A stretch of 64,000 nucleotides of DNA from UBA6054 sp963975575 (GCA_963975575.1 CAXBHL010000005.1:62001-126000); one strand, 5' to 3'. Counted from the first letter of the stretch, positions 43,791 through 54,069 are shown. Program-made: numbers and translations. The notes: generated by a model from the sequence alone, not told the origin.

Positions 43791-44366
43791 ATGCCCGCCA
43801 CCGAAACGCGTTACGTCGCGGTCTTCTGCGGAGCCCGCACCGGCACCGATCCCGCCTTCACCGACGCCGCCCGCCGGGTCGGGCGCATGCTGGGCGAGCG
43901 CGGGCTGGGCCTGGTCTTCGGCGGCGGCCGCGTCGGCCTGATGGGCGTCGTCGCCGACGCCGCCCTCGACGCCGGCGCCCCGGTCATCGGCGTGATCCCG
44001 CGCTCCATGGTCGACAAGGAACTCGCCCACACCGGCTGCACCGAACTGCACGTCATCACCACCATGCACGAGCGCAAGGCGATGATGGCCGAGCGGGCGT
44101 CCGCCTTCCTCGCCCTGCCCGGCGGCGTCGGCACGCTCGACGAGGTCTTCGAGGCCATCACCTGGAACCAGCTGGCCATCCACGACAAGGCCATCGGCTT
44201 CCTGAACACCGGCGGCTTCTATCAGGGCCTGCGCACCTGGCTCGACGAAGCCTCGGGCAAGGGACTCGTCCCGCAATCGACGATGGACCGGCTCGTCTTC
44301 GAGGAAGACCCCTCCGCCATGCTCGACCGCATCGCCGCCACCGACGACCTCCGCGTCCAGCGATAA
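43791..44366 (+). CDS. LOG family protein (TIGR00730 Rossmann fold)
   Basis: The protein has 191 residues with the full LOG signature: VAVFCGARTGTDP, LVFGGGRVGLMGVVADAALD, VIPRSM, MHERKAMM and the catalytic PGGVGTLDEVFE. Such enzymes cleave nucleoside 5'-monophosphates (originally cytokinin ribotides) to the base and ribose 5-phosphate. It starts four bases after prpD, so it is in the same transcription unit. The real substrate in bacteria is often AMP or unknown. Confidence 0.9.
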   Translation: MPATETRYVAVFCGARTGTDPAFTDAARRVGRMLGERGLGLVFGGGRVGLMGVVADAALDAGAPVIGVIPRSMVDKELAHTGCTELHVITTMHERKAMMAERASAFLALPGGVGTLDEVFEAITWNQLAIHDKAIGFLNTGGFYQGLRTWLDEASGKGLVPQSTMDRLVFEEDPSAMLDRIAATDDLRVQR

Positions 44367-44370
44367 CCGA

Positions 44371-46287
44371 TCAGTCCCGCGCGGGCACCGGGAACGCCAC
44401 CGGAGACCGGTACCCGTCCCGGTCGTACGACCGCACGCCGAAGGTCGAGTTGTCCTTCGTCCGCGGCACCGTCCCCTCGGTCGCGTCGCCCACGTCCTGC
44501 GTGTGCTCCCAGACCGGGCTGGTCGTGTCCCGCCAGACGATCTCGTACCCCGCCACGTCCGGCTCCGGCACGGCGTCCCACCGCAGCGTCGTGTCGTTCG
44601 TCAGCTCAGCCACGATGATCCGCGCGTTCGACGGCACCGACGGGGCATTGGCCATGTGCACCAACGCCACGGCGTTGAGTCGCGTTACGTCGGCCAGGTA
44701 GACCTCGTCCACGTGCTTGGCCAGATCGCCGTACTCCCGCCCGTTCTCCACCCGCACGTCCTGGTGCTGGCGGTCGTACACGTCGTAAATCTCCGTGAAC
44801 CGCACCGCGGGCCAGCCCAACTCATTGAACGGCGTGTGGTCGCCGCCGCGGAGGAACCGGTCCGGGCGGAAGACCATCTTGGCCTTGACCGGCGCATCGT
44901 GCAGCTCGCCGATCGTGTGGATGTACCGGGCCAGCTGGCGGCTGGCCCCGTCGGACTCGGCCCCCAGATTCCGGATCTGCCGCACGGCGCCGGCGATCCG
45001 CTGCGGGTCCTCGGACAGCAGTTCGAGCGGCAGGCCCTCGGAGAAGACCCGCACCTCGTTCCGCACCGTCCGCGACCCGGTCGGATCGCCGATCGTGTCG
45101 TTGTTCAGCACCGCCCGGATGTCCTTGCCCGCCGCCTTCGCGGCCTGCGCGTGCAGTCGGGCGCCGTACAGGCCCTGCTCCTCGCCGCTGGTGGCCATCA
45201 GCACGATGGTCGAGTCCAGCCGCTCGCGGCTGAGCACCCGAGCCAGCTCGATCAACGCCGCCACGCCCGACGCGTCGTCGTTGGCGCCCGGGGCGTCGCT
45301 GGTCGCGTCGTTGGCCCCGCTCGCCCGGCTGTCCAGGTGGGCCAGCACGTAGTACAGCCGGTCCCGCGACGCCGGGTCCGCCCCCGGGATCGTGCAGACC
45401 ACGTTGACGACCTCGACGGCCTCGGTGATGCGCCGTCCGTCGGGTTCGACCGAGTGCGGATCGAACTCGACCCGCACGGCCAGATCGCCGGTGCGTTGCG
45501 AACCGGCGGTCACCCGCCCGAACTCGTCGCGGACCCAGCGCCGGGCCGCGCCGATGCCGCGGGTGTCGCTGGCGGTGTCGGACAGCGTGTGGCGGGTGCC
45601 AAACCCGGCCAGCGTGTCCACCGACCGGCGCAGGTTGGCGGGATCGATGGCCGCCAGCACGCGGTCGGGGGTGCGAAGGGCGATGCGTTCGACGATGGGG
45701 GCTGCGGTGTCCGACATGCCGATGGCCTTTCCGCGTGCGATGGCCGATTCGACCGGCACGCCCTCGTTGATGACCAGATGGGCCGCCCACATCGCGCTGG
45801 CCCGGCCGCCCGAGGCGCAGTGGAGCATGATCGGGCCGCTGGTATTGCCCACGGTCCGCCCGAACGCCTCGACGCTGGGCAGGTTGATGCCCCCGTAGCC
45901 GGCGGTGGGCTGGTTGAGGTACTCCAGCCCGGCGCGTCGGGCGACGGCCGGCTCGTCAAAGCCGACCTTCTCGGCCATCTCGGCTTCGGTTCGCAGGTTG
46001 ATGACGGTGGTGCCGCCGTCGGATCCGAAGGCCTGGATCTGCTCGATGGTCGGCTGGCCCATCACGACGCGGGCGCGCCCGTCGCCGGGCTCGAGGGCCA
46101 GGGTCAGGCGGCCCTCGACCAGCGGGCCGTCGCCCGGGCGGGCGGCGGCGACCGTGTCGGCGGTGCGGGCCGGCTCGGGGCGGTCGGCCAGTTGCGGTCG
46201 GTTGCAGGCGGTCAGCGTGGTCGCGAGCCCCGCGGCCAGGGCGATCCACGGGGCGGTGCGGGGTCCGATGCGTCCGGGGTTGGTCAT
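44371..46287 (-). CDS. Lipoprotein fusing a DUF442-like phosphatase domain to an M28 aminopeptidase
   Basis: The protein has 638 residues. A lipoprotein signal ends at LTAC (C28). Residues about 60-215 look like a DUF442/dual-specificity-like phosphatase: GQPTIEQIQAFGSDGGTTVI, NLRTEAEM and LHCASGGRASAMWAA with C157 and R162 in a CX4R loop. Residues about 220-540 are M28 peptidase with probable zinc ligands H317 (AHLDSRASGAND), D337 (PGANDDASG), E369/E370 (SGEEQGL), D397 (NNDTIGD) and a late His (RGGDHTPF). The last 80 residues look like a fibronectin-III-type strand set. It likely sits on the membrane surface and trims peptides. It is divergent from prpB. Confidence 0.85.
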   Translation of the reverse strand: MTNPGRIGPRTAPWIALAAGLATTLTACNRPQLADRPEPARTADTVAAARPGDGPLVEGRLTLALEPGDGRARVVMGQPTIEQIQAFGSDGGTTVINLRTEAEMAEKVGFDEPAVARRAGLEYLNQPTAGYGGINLPSVEAFGRTVGNTSGPIMLHCASGGRASAMWAAHLVINEGVPVESAIARGKAIGMSDTAAPIVERIALRTPDRVLAAIDPANLRRSVDTLAGFGTRHTLSDTASDTRGIGAARRWVRDEFGRVTAGSQRTGDLAVRVEFDPHSVEPDGRRITEAVEVVNVVCTIPGADPASRDRLYYVLAHLDSRASGANDATSDAPGANDDASGVAALIELARVLSRERLDSTIVLMATSGEEQGLYGARLHAQAAKAAGKDIRAVLNNDTIGDPTGSRTVRNEVRVFSEGLPLELLSEDPQRIAGAVRQIRNLGAESDGASRQLARYIHTIGELHDAPVKAKMVFRPDRFLRGGDHTPFNELGWPAVRFTEIYDVYDRQHQDVRVENGREYGDLAKHVDEVYLADVTRLNAVALVHMANAPSVPSNARIIVAELTNDTTLRWDAVPEPDVAGYEIVWRDTTSPVWEHTQDVGDATEGTVPRTKDNSTFGVRSYDRDGYRSPVAFPVPARD

Positions 46288-46347
46288 GGGATCAGTCTAT
46301 CGCCGCGGGCGCGGGAGGGGGTGAGCGGCCCACGCGTACGATCCGCC
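46288..46347. promoter_or_regulatory. Divergent promoter region between M28 fusion gene and prpB
   Basis: On the minus strand TAGACT (46299-46294) lies six bases before the ATG of the M28 fusion gene. On the plus strand TACGAT (46337-46342) lies five bases before the ATG of prpB. Neither start has a Shine-Dalgarno sequence. This again fits leaderless transcripts. Confidence 0.4.
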
Positions 46348-47238
46348 ATGAGCAACCAGACCCACGCCGGACGCCGTTTGCGGGACCAGATGGACCAGGG
46401 CGTGGTGGCCGCGCCGGGGGCGTTCAACGCGCTGGTGGCGATGGCGGTGCGGGACGCGGGGTTCACCGCGGCGTACGTCTCCGGCGGGGCGACCTCGGTG
46501 GCGGCGGGGGTGCCGGACGTCGGGCTGCTGACGCTGGACCATTTCACGCGGGTGGTGCGCGAGGTGGCGATGGGATCCGGCCTGCCGGTGATCGCCGACG
46601 CGGACACCGGCTTCGGCGAGGAGGAGATGACCCGCCGGACGGTGATCGAGTACAACCACGCGGGTGCGGCCGGGCTGCACCTGGAGGACCAGGTCTTCCC
46701 CAAGCGGTGCGGGCATCTGGACGGCAAGGCGCTGATCCCGGTGGAGCAGGCTTCGAGCAAGATCGCCTGGGCGGCCAAGGCATCGGCGGACTGCTCGGGC
46801 GGCGAGTTCATCATCTGCGCCCGTACCGACGCCAAGGGCGTGGAAGGCTTCGACGCGGCGGTGAGCCGGGCCAAGGCGTATGTGGAAGCGGGGGCGAGCA
46901 TGATCTTCCCCGAGGGTTTGGCCACGGCCGACGAGTTCGGTCGCTTCGCGCAGGCCATGGAACCGTTGAAGGACCGGCGGCCGTACCTGCTGGCGAACAT
47001 GACCGAGTTCGGTAAGACCGAGATGATCCCGCTGGCCCGCTTCGGCGAGTTGGGGTACGACATCGTGATCTACCCGGTCAGCACGCTGCGGGTGGCGATG
47101 GGGGCGGTGACGCGGATGCTGGCCGAGTTGCGTGAGACGGGGACGCTGGAGGGGCAGTTGGGCGCGATGCAGACGCGGCAGGAGTTGTATCGGATGGTGG
47201 GATATGCGCCGGGGACGGCTTGGGAGTTTCCGGGGTGA
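46348..47238 (+). CDS. prpB: Isocitrate lyase/PEP mutase family protein, 2-methylisocitrate lyase-like
   Basis: The protein has 296 residues starting MSNQTHAGRRLRDQMDQGVV. The superfamily fold is clear: APGAFNALVAMAVRDAGFTA with YVSGGATSV, PVIADADTGFGEEEMTRRTV (Mg2+-binding Asp pair) and HLEDQVFPKRCGHLDGK, which contains the KRCGH catalytic loop with its Cys, as in PrpB and isocitrate lyases. IICARTDAK follows. PrpB splits 2-methylisocitrate into pyruvate and succinate. The KRCGH loop argues against oxaloacetase or phosphonopyruvate mutase roles. The frame is open far upstream but that part is antisense to the M28 fusion gene. Confidence 0.9.
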   Translation: MSNQTHAGRRLRDQMDQGVVAAPGAFNALVAMAVRDAGFTAAYVSGGATSVAAGVPDVGLLTLDHFTRVVREVAMGSGLPVIADADTGFGEEEMTRRTVIEYNHAGAAGLHLEDQVFPKRCGHLDGKALIPVEQASSKIAWAAKASADCSGGEFIICARTDAKGVEGFDAAVSRAKAYVEAGASMIFPEGLATADEFGRFAQAMEPLKDRRPYLLANMTEFGKTEMIPLARFGELGYDIVIYPVSTLRVAMGAVTRMLAELRETGTLEGQLGAMQTRQELYRMVGYAPGTAWEFPG

Positions 47239-47251
47239 GGTGAGGGGATTT

Positions 47252-47296
47252 TTGAACGCAGAGTTCGCGGAGATCACGCAGAGGGCGCGGAGGGAG
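47252..47296 (+). repeat. Purine-rich GCAGAG/GCGGAG intergenic repeat
   Basis: The stretch consists of alternating units of the types ACGCAGAG and CGCGGAG at 9-11-base steps (ACGCAGAGTT, CGCGGAGAT, CACGCAGAGGG, CGCGGAGGG). Translated, it gives the NAEFAEITQRA type of peptide that is often mis-annotated as protein. Similar short repeats are scattered between genes in many environmental bacteria. I see only this one copy in the window. Confidence 0.5.
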
Positions 47297-47485
47297 GGCT
47301 CGAGGGTGGCAATCTGCTGTGATGATCGTTTGGAGTTGGGCAGTACATCGGAAGTCGCTTTTTCTGCGCGGCGTGGGCGGGGTTCTGCTTAAGGCGCGGG
47401 TATGACTGCCTTGGGTTGACAGGTGTGTCAGTCCGGAGTGCAGGGGCGGGCGGGGCAATCCGCCGGGCGAGGAGGCGTTGTGGGC

Positions 47486-48325
47486 GTGAACGAGCACGAC
47501 ATGGCGGCGAAGGCGCAGTTGCTCTGCGAGGCGGTGGAGTTGGAGGACCGCGCGTTCGGTATGCAGGTTGTCGAGCAGTTGCTCGACGAAGGGGCGGATC
47601 CCAACGCGGTGGGCGTCTATGGCTGGCGTCCGATGGAATGGGCCGTGGGGGCGCGGAACTGGGAGGCCGTGTCGCGGTTCATGAACGCGGGGGCACGGTT
47701 CATCGTGGAGCCGAGTCGGGATCTGTTCTCGTTCTCAGGGTTGGCCGCGGAGGCACCGGAACCTCTGATCGAGCGAGCGCTCAAGGACGGGGCGCGATGG
47801 GACGATCTCATCAAAATGCAGAATGGGGAGGAGACGGTCGGTCAGAACCCGATCGTGCTGCTGCTGGAGGCGAATCACTACCCGCGGCTGGAGTGGTTGT
47901 GGGGGCTCGGGCTGGATCGGCTGAAGAACACCTTGACCTCGGACCTTCCGTACACGCCGCTGATCCATGCGGTGCTGGCCGGCGATCTGGTCGGGGTGCG
48001 GTGGTTGATCGGCAAGGGGGTGGATGTCAACGCGCGGGGTGAGTTTTCGAACGGCTCGACTGCGGTGGAAGATGCGATCAGCGGGGGTAATCTGGAGATG
48101 GTCCGTGCGCTTGTTGCGGCCGGGGCGAATCCGAACATACCGACGGGGATGTGGTTGACGGCCGTGGATGGGCTGTTGGATCGGATTCGAAAGGCCAAAC
48201 GCGGCACGCCGGAGCATGAGAACGCGATGGCGATGTGGGCGATGGTGGAGCCGGCGGCGCGGCGGTTTGCGAAGCCGGTGTATCCGGATGGGCGGACGGT
48301 AGAGGTGTGGCCACCGGGGGTGTGA
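47486..48325 (+). CDS. Ankyrin-repeat protein
   Basis: The protein has 279 residues from GTG 47486 (AGGAGG at 47470-47475, ten bases upstream); GTG 47480 is an alternative. Ankyrin units are visible: LLDEGADPNAVGVYGWRPME, YTPLIHAVLAGDLVGVRWLI with GKGVDVNARG, and STAVEDAISGGNLEMVRALV with AAGANPNIP. Between them a less regular helical region (residues about 70-145) seems to contain degenerate repeats. It has no signal peptide and is probably a cytosolic binding protein. Its composition is less GC-extreme than that of its neighbours. Confidence 0.8.
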   Translation: MNEHDMAAKAQLLCEAVELEDRAFGMQVVEQLLDEGADPNAVGVYGWRPMEWAVGARNWEAVSRFMNAGARFIVEPSRDLFSFSGLAAEAPEPLIERALKDGARWDDLIKMQNGEETVGQNPIVLLLEANHYPRLEWLWGLGLDRLKNTLTSDLPYTPLIHAVLAGDLVGVRWLIGKGVDVNARGEFSNGSTAVEDAISGGNLEMVRALVAAGANPNIPTGMWLTAVDGLLDRIRKAKRGTPEHENAMAMWAMVEPAARRFAKPVYPDGRTVEVWPPGV

Positions 48326-48391
48326 CAGTGGAGGGGCGAAGAACCCCACGATTCGAAGACTCATCGTGGGCGTTGAGGGGTGGAGAATGGC

Positions 48392-48397
48392 TAGAAT
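48392..48397 (+). promoter_or_regulatory. -10-like element before prpC-like gene
   Basis: TAGAAT lies 34 bases before the start of the citrate-synthase-like gene. The only -35-like hexamer nearby (TTGAGG, 48373-48378) is too close at 13 bases, so the promoter assignment is tentative. Confidence 0.3.
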
Positions 48398-48430
48398 GGC
48401 TTTCAAAGCACGAACAGAGGGAGCCCCGCC

Positions 48431-49594
48431 ATGTCGAACGCCACTTCGGAAGCGCCTGTCGCCAAGGGACTTGATGGAGTGATCGCCGGTGAAACGGCGA
48501 TCTGCAATGTCGAGCAGTCGGCGTTGATCTACCGCGGCTACGAGATCGCGGATCTGGCCGCGAACGCGACCTTTGAGGAGGTGGCGTTCCTGCTGCTCGA
48601 GGGCCACAAGCCTTCGCAGGACGAGCTGGCGCGGTTCAAGCAGGAGTTGCTGGCCGAGCGGGAGATCCCCGACCTGGTCAAGCAGAACCTGAAGCACTCG
48701 GCCGAGCTGGTCAACAAGCGGCACGCGGTGCCGATGGACATCCTGCGGACGGCCGTCTCCGTGTGCGCCCACTTCGACCCGGACTGCCAGGACAACTCGG
48801 CCGAGGCGAACCTGCGCAAGGCCAAGCGGATCCTCGCCAAGGTGCCGACGATCATCGGGCACATGCAGAACGCGATCGAGGGCAAGGAGTTCGTCGCCCA
48901 CGATCCGAAGCTCTCCCACGCGGGCAACCTGCTGTGGATGATGACCGGCCAGAAGCCCTCGGCCGAGGCCGAGAAGGTGATGGACGTCTCGCTGATCCTC
49001 TACGCCGAGCACGATTACAACGCCTCGACCTTCACGGCCCGCGTCATCGCCGGCACGCTGGCGGACATGCACGGGGCGATCGTCGGCGGCATCGCGGCGC
49101 TCAAGGGCCCGCTGCACGGCGGGGCGAACGAGGCGGCGATGGACATGCTCAGCGATATCCGACGGGACATCGGGCCGGAGAACGACCCGAAGAAGATCAC
49201 CGACTGGATGCACAACGCCTTCGCGGAGAAGCGCAAACTGATGGGCTTCGGGCACCGGGTCTACAAGAACGGCGACCACCGGGCGCCGATCCTGCACAGG
49301 CTCGGTCGCAAGGCCGCGGAGAAGCGCGGGGCCGAGTTCGTCAAGCTGTTCGACCTGGGCGAGGCGGTCCAGAAGATCATGGAAGACGAGAAGAAGATCT
49401 ACCCGAACGTGGACTTCCCGTGCGGGATGACGTACTTCACGATGGGCATCCCGGTGCCGCAGTACACGCCGATCTTCGTGGCGTCGCGGGTTTCGGGCTG
49501 GGCGGCGCACGTGATGGAGCAGCACGCGAACAACCGGCTGATCCGGCCGCGGGCGGCCTACACCGGGCCCGAGCTGTCGAAGTGGAACGGGTGA
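48431..49594 (+). CDS. prpC: Citrate synthase family protein, 2-methylcitrate synthase-like
   Basis: The protein has 387 residues, the size of type II (hexameric-independent, short) citrate synthases and PrpC. GGGAG precedes the ATG by seven bases. The core is conserved: GLDGVIAGETAICNVEQSAL with YRGYEIADLA, LKGPLHGGANEAAMDML (first catalytic His), KLMGFGHRVYKNGDHRAPIL (second His) and the VDFPCGMTYFTMGIP region with the catalytic Asp. The short length and the prpD/prpB neighbours point to propionyl-CoA plus oxaloacetate condensation, but a citrate synthase for the TCA cycle cannot be excluded. Confidence 0.9.
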   Translation: MSNATSEAPVAKGLDGVIAGETAICNVEQSALIYRGYEIADLAANATFEEVAFLLLEGHKPSQDELARFKQELLAEREIPDLVKQNLKHSAELVNKRHAVPMDILRTAVSVCAHFDPDCQDNSAEANLRKAKRILAKVPTIIGHMQNAIEGKEFVAHDPKLSHAGNLLWMMTGQKPSAEAEKVMDVSLILYAEHDYNASTFTARVIAGTLADMHGAIVGGIAALKGPLHGGANEAAMDMLSDIRRDIGPENDPKKITDWMHNAFAEKRKLMGFGHRVYKNGDHRAPILHRLGRKAAEKRGAEFVKLFDLGEAVQKIMEDEKKIYPNVDFPCGMTYFTMGIPVPQYTPIFVASRVSGWAAHVMEQHANNRLIRPRAAYTGPELSKWNG

Positions 49595-49628
49595 TCGCGC
49601 CCCGGTCGCGTCTGGCAGGGGGCACACC

Positions 49629-50279
49629 ATGATCCGGATCGTCTGCGACAAGTGCGAGCGGGACATCGAGCTGGACGACTCGGCCGCGGGGACCAAGATC
49701 ACCTGCCCGCATTGCGGCGACATCAATCGCGTGCCCGAGTCCGAGGCCCCGATCCCGCTGTCCGAGAAGTCGGCCAAGGCCGGCGACAAGGCGGCGGCCG
49801 CCGGGTACCCGCCGGACTTTGGTCCGGAGACGCGGGTGGTCAAGGTCCGGCGGTGCTGGTTCCGGTCGCGACCGGGGCGGTTCGGGTTGGCGGTGCTCTT
49901 CCTTGCCGGCGGTCTGGCGGGCGTCATCTGGATGCAGGTCCGCCCGGCGGAGCGGTGGTGGTACCTCGCCTTCGCCCCCGCGGCCATTGTGCCCGCGTTG
50001 TTCTTGCTGTGGTGGTGGGTGGACCGGTTCTCGGCCGCCCTGGTCATCACGACCAAGCGCACCACCATGCACAACGGGTTCTTCCGCCGGTCCACCAGCG
50101 AGGTGGTCCACGACAACATCCGCAACGTGCAGGTCGATCAGACCTTCTGGCAGCGGGTGTGGAAGGTGGGCAAGCTGGGGATCTCCTCGTCCGGGCAGGA
50201 CGGGGTGGAGGTGCAGGTCAACCACCTGCCCAACCCGAACAAGCTGCGTGAGATCATTGATCTGTACCGGCCGTTGTAG
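49629..50279 (+). CDS. Zinc-ribbon plus bacterial PH-domain membrane protein
   Basis: The protein has 216 residues. The N-terminus is a zinc ribbon (CDKCERDIELDD...CPHCGDINRVPE with two CxxC knuckles). A low-complexity linker is followed by two transmembrane helices (FGLAVLFLAGGLAGVIWMQV and YLAFAPAAIVPALFLLWWWV). The C-terminal domain is a YdbS/bPH2-type PH fold, with ALVITTKRTTMHNGFFRRST, EVVHDNIRNVQVDQTFWQRV, then GKLGISSSGQDGVEVQV and a final NKLREIIDLY helix. Bacterial PH-domain proteins are membrane-associated and have unclear function. Confidence 0.82.
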   Translation: MIRIVCDKCERDIELDDSAAGTKITCPHCGDINRVPESEAPIPLSEKSAKAGDKAAAAGYPPDFGPETRVVKVRRCWFRSRPGRFGLAVLFLAGGLAGVIWMQVRPAERWWYLAFAPAAIVPALFLLWWWVDRFSAALVITTKRTTMHNGFFRRSTSEVVHDNIRNVQVDQTFWQRVWKVGKLGISSSGQDGVEVQVNHLPNPNKLREIIDLYRPL

Positions 50280-50340
50280 GGTCCGCGGTCGGGCCGTGCC
50301 GCCGTTGTGAGCGGGATGCCTGTGCGGGATCGATTGGTGG

Positions 50341-51936
50341 ATGAAGAGCCCGCTTCCTTCGTGCGCGGCTTGTATCGGAGACCTTCGGCGGATGAGGAAC
50401 GGCCGTGTCGGAATCGCGTGGCCGGTGGCCCACCTGCTGGCGCTCGCGCCGCTTGACGTCTGGCTTCGGATGCTGGCGGGCTCGGGCGGTGTGAAGCCGC
50501 GGTATTGGGCGCGGCTCGGGTTCTGTCTGTTCACCAGCTGGATCGGCACGGTGATCACGCTGCCGGAGCGGCTCGTGATGGGCGCGGTGCGCCTGATCAA
50601 GTTCGGTGGGCGGGCGCCGCGGTTCGAGCACCCGCCGGGCGTGGTGGTGGTACTGGGCTACTACCGGTCCGGGACAACGCACCTGCACAACCTGCTGGCG
50701 TGCGACCGGCGGGTGGTGACGCCGCGGTGGTACCAGTGTCTGGCGGGTCAGGGGTGGTGGGTCAGTTGGTTCGTGGTGCGGTTCATGCTCACGCCGTTTC
50801 TGGGGCAGACCCGGCCGCAGGACGGGGTGGGGTTCGGCCCGGCGTGGCCGGCGGAGGACGACTTCGCACTGGCGGGCTGGGGCGGTGCGTCGTCGCTGGC
50901 GGGGCGGTTCGTGTTCCCGCGCGGGTGGGAACGCTGGGGGCGCTGGCACGCGTTGGAGGGGCTGAGCGAGCGGGAACTGGCCCGGTGGCGCTCGCTGACG
51001 GCCATGTTCTGCTGGAAGGTCACCCGCGGGGTTCGCGGCCGGACCGGGCGGGTGCTGGTGCTCAAGACGCCGAGTCACACGGCCCGGGTCGCGGAACTGG
51101 ACCGGCTCTTCGGCGGCAACGTGCGGTTCGTCTCGATCGAGCGGGAGCGGGGCGCGGTGGTGGCGTCGAATCTGAAGATGCACGGATCGCTGGCCGCGCA
51201 CGCGCTGCAGGACGGGCCGGACGGGGCGACGCTGCGGGCTCGGATCGAGTCAGAGTTCGACGCGACGAACGCAAAGCGGGACCGCGAGTTGGCCCGGCTC
51301 GATCCGGGGCGCGTCGTCCGGGTGGATTACGGCGATCTCGTCGCCGACCCCGTCGGGGTGATGCGGCGCGTGACCGAGGGGCTGGGCCTGGCGTGGGACC
51401 GCGAGGCGGGGCGATCGGTTGTCGCGTACTTGCACCGGGTCGGTCGCTACCGGGACGGTGACCTGCCGGCCGGTCTGCCCGCGGATCCCGAGCCCGACGC
51501 GGGGGTGCGTCGGACGTGGCCGGCGGTGGCGACCGGACTGGGCGTCGGGCTGGCCTGTGCGGGCGTGTGGCTGGGCGTCGTGTGGGTGACCAACCGCCAG
51601 CTCGGTTGGCAGCAGCGGTTCGACAGCTTCGTGTGGCTGACGGGCGGGCTGATCGGGGCGGCGATGCTGCGGGTGGGGCGGGTGGGCTCTCCGGGCCTGG
51701 GCGGGCTGGCCGCGGCGGTGACCGGGGTGGTGTTCCTCGGGCTGTCGTTCCCGATCACGGTGATCAACTGGAACTGGTGGGGTGGGCTGGGCCACCCGGA
51801 TCAGTGGTGGTACCACAACGGCAAGGGGGCGCTCGCGGGGGTGACGAGCACCTCGTCGCTGGTGCTCGGGGCCCTGGGGATGGTGACGGCGTGGCGGCAG
51901 GCGTCGCGGACGGGTCCCCGCGCCCCGGGGGTGTAG
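50341..51936 (+). CDS. Sulfotransferase-like protein with C-terminal transmembrane domain
   Basis: The protein has 531 residues; ATG 50392 is an alternative start. The PAPS-binding loop is visible near residue 105-120 as VVLGYYRSGTTHLHNLLACD (a GxxRSGTT P-loop-like 5' motif). VLVLKTPSHTARVAELDRLF, then NVRFVSIERE (3' phosphosulfate-side Arg/Ser region), and VDYGDLVADPVGVMRRV follow. These are typical of planctomycete sulfotransferase families. Residues about 395-525 form four hydrophobic helices (VATGLGVGLACAGVWLGVVW, LIGAAMLRVGRVGSPGLGGL, and others) ending in an exposed tail. The acceptor is unknown. Confidence 0.82.
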   Translation: MKSPLPSCAACIGDLRRMRNGRVGIAWPVAHLLALAPLDVWLRMLAGSGGVKPRYWARLGFCLFTSWIGTVITLPERLVMGAVRLIKFGGRAPRFEHPPGVVVVLGYYRSGTTHLHNLLACDRRVVTPRWYQCLAGQGWWVSWFVVRFMLTPFLGQTRPQDGVGFGPAWPAEDDFALAGWGGASSLAGRFVFPRGWERWGRWHALEGLSERELARWRSLTAMFCWKVTRGVRGRTGRVLVLKTPSHTARVAELDRLFGGNVRFVSIERERGAVVASNLKMHGSLAAHALQDGPDGATLRARIESEFDATNAKRDRELARLDPGRVVRVDYGDLVADPVGVMRRVTEGLGLAWDREAGRSVVAYLHRVGRYRDGDLPAGLPADPEPDAGVRRTWPAVATGLGVGLACAGVWLGVVWVTNRQLGWQQRFDSFVWLTGGLIGAAMLRVGRVGSPGLGGLAAAVTGVVFLGLSFPITVINWNWWGGLGHPDQWWYHNGKGALAGVTSTSSLVLGALGMVTAWRQASRTGPRAPGV

Positions 51937-52117
51937 GCTCGGGGCCTGCCAGATCGGCAGGCGGCCGAAGGGCGGCGGAACGGATCGGCGGGAGGCACGG
52001 GGGCGCGCCCCGGCCCGATCGGGTCTGGGGCGGCCCGGCGGGCTGGCATCGGGCTTGCATTGAGAAGTTTGCGAGCCGCACCGTCCGTTCCGGGTGGTCG
52101 GCGGAAGGAGGCTTCAC

Positions 52118-54016
<1,899 letters not shown>

Positions 54017-54040
54017 TCCCTGACCGCACACGCGACGAAC

Positions 54041-54069
54041 ACGCCCGGGGCTTCGGCCCCGGGCGTTTT
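54041..54069 (+). terminator. Rho-independent terminator after dnaK
   Basis: CGCCCGGGGC-TTCG-GCCCCGGGCG (54042-54065) is a perfect 10-bp stem with a stable TTCG tetraloop, followed by TTTT. Confidence 0.92.

Noticed and set aside
47252..47392. Coding region through the GCAGAG repeat (peptide NAEFAEITQRA)
   Set aside because: This frame exists only because of the repeat and has no gene-like composition, start signal or neighbour support.
51937..52117. CIRCE or heat-shock promoter before dnaK
   Set aside because: No inverted repeat of the TTAGCACTC type and no clear -10 hexamer were found in the 181-base gap.
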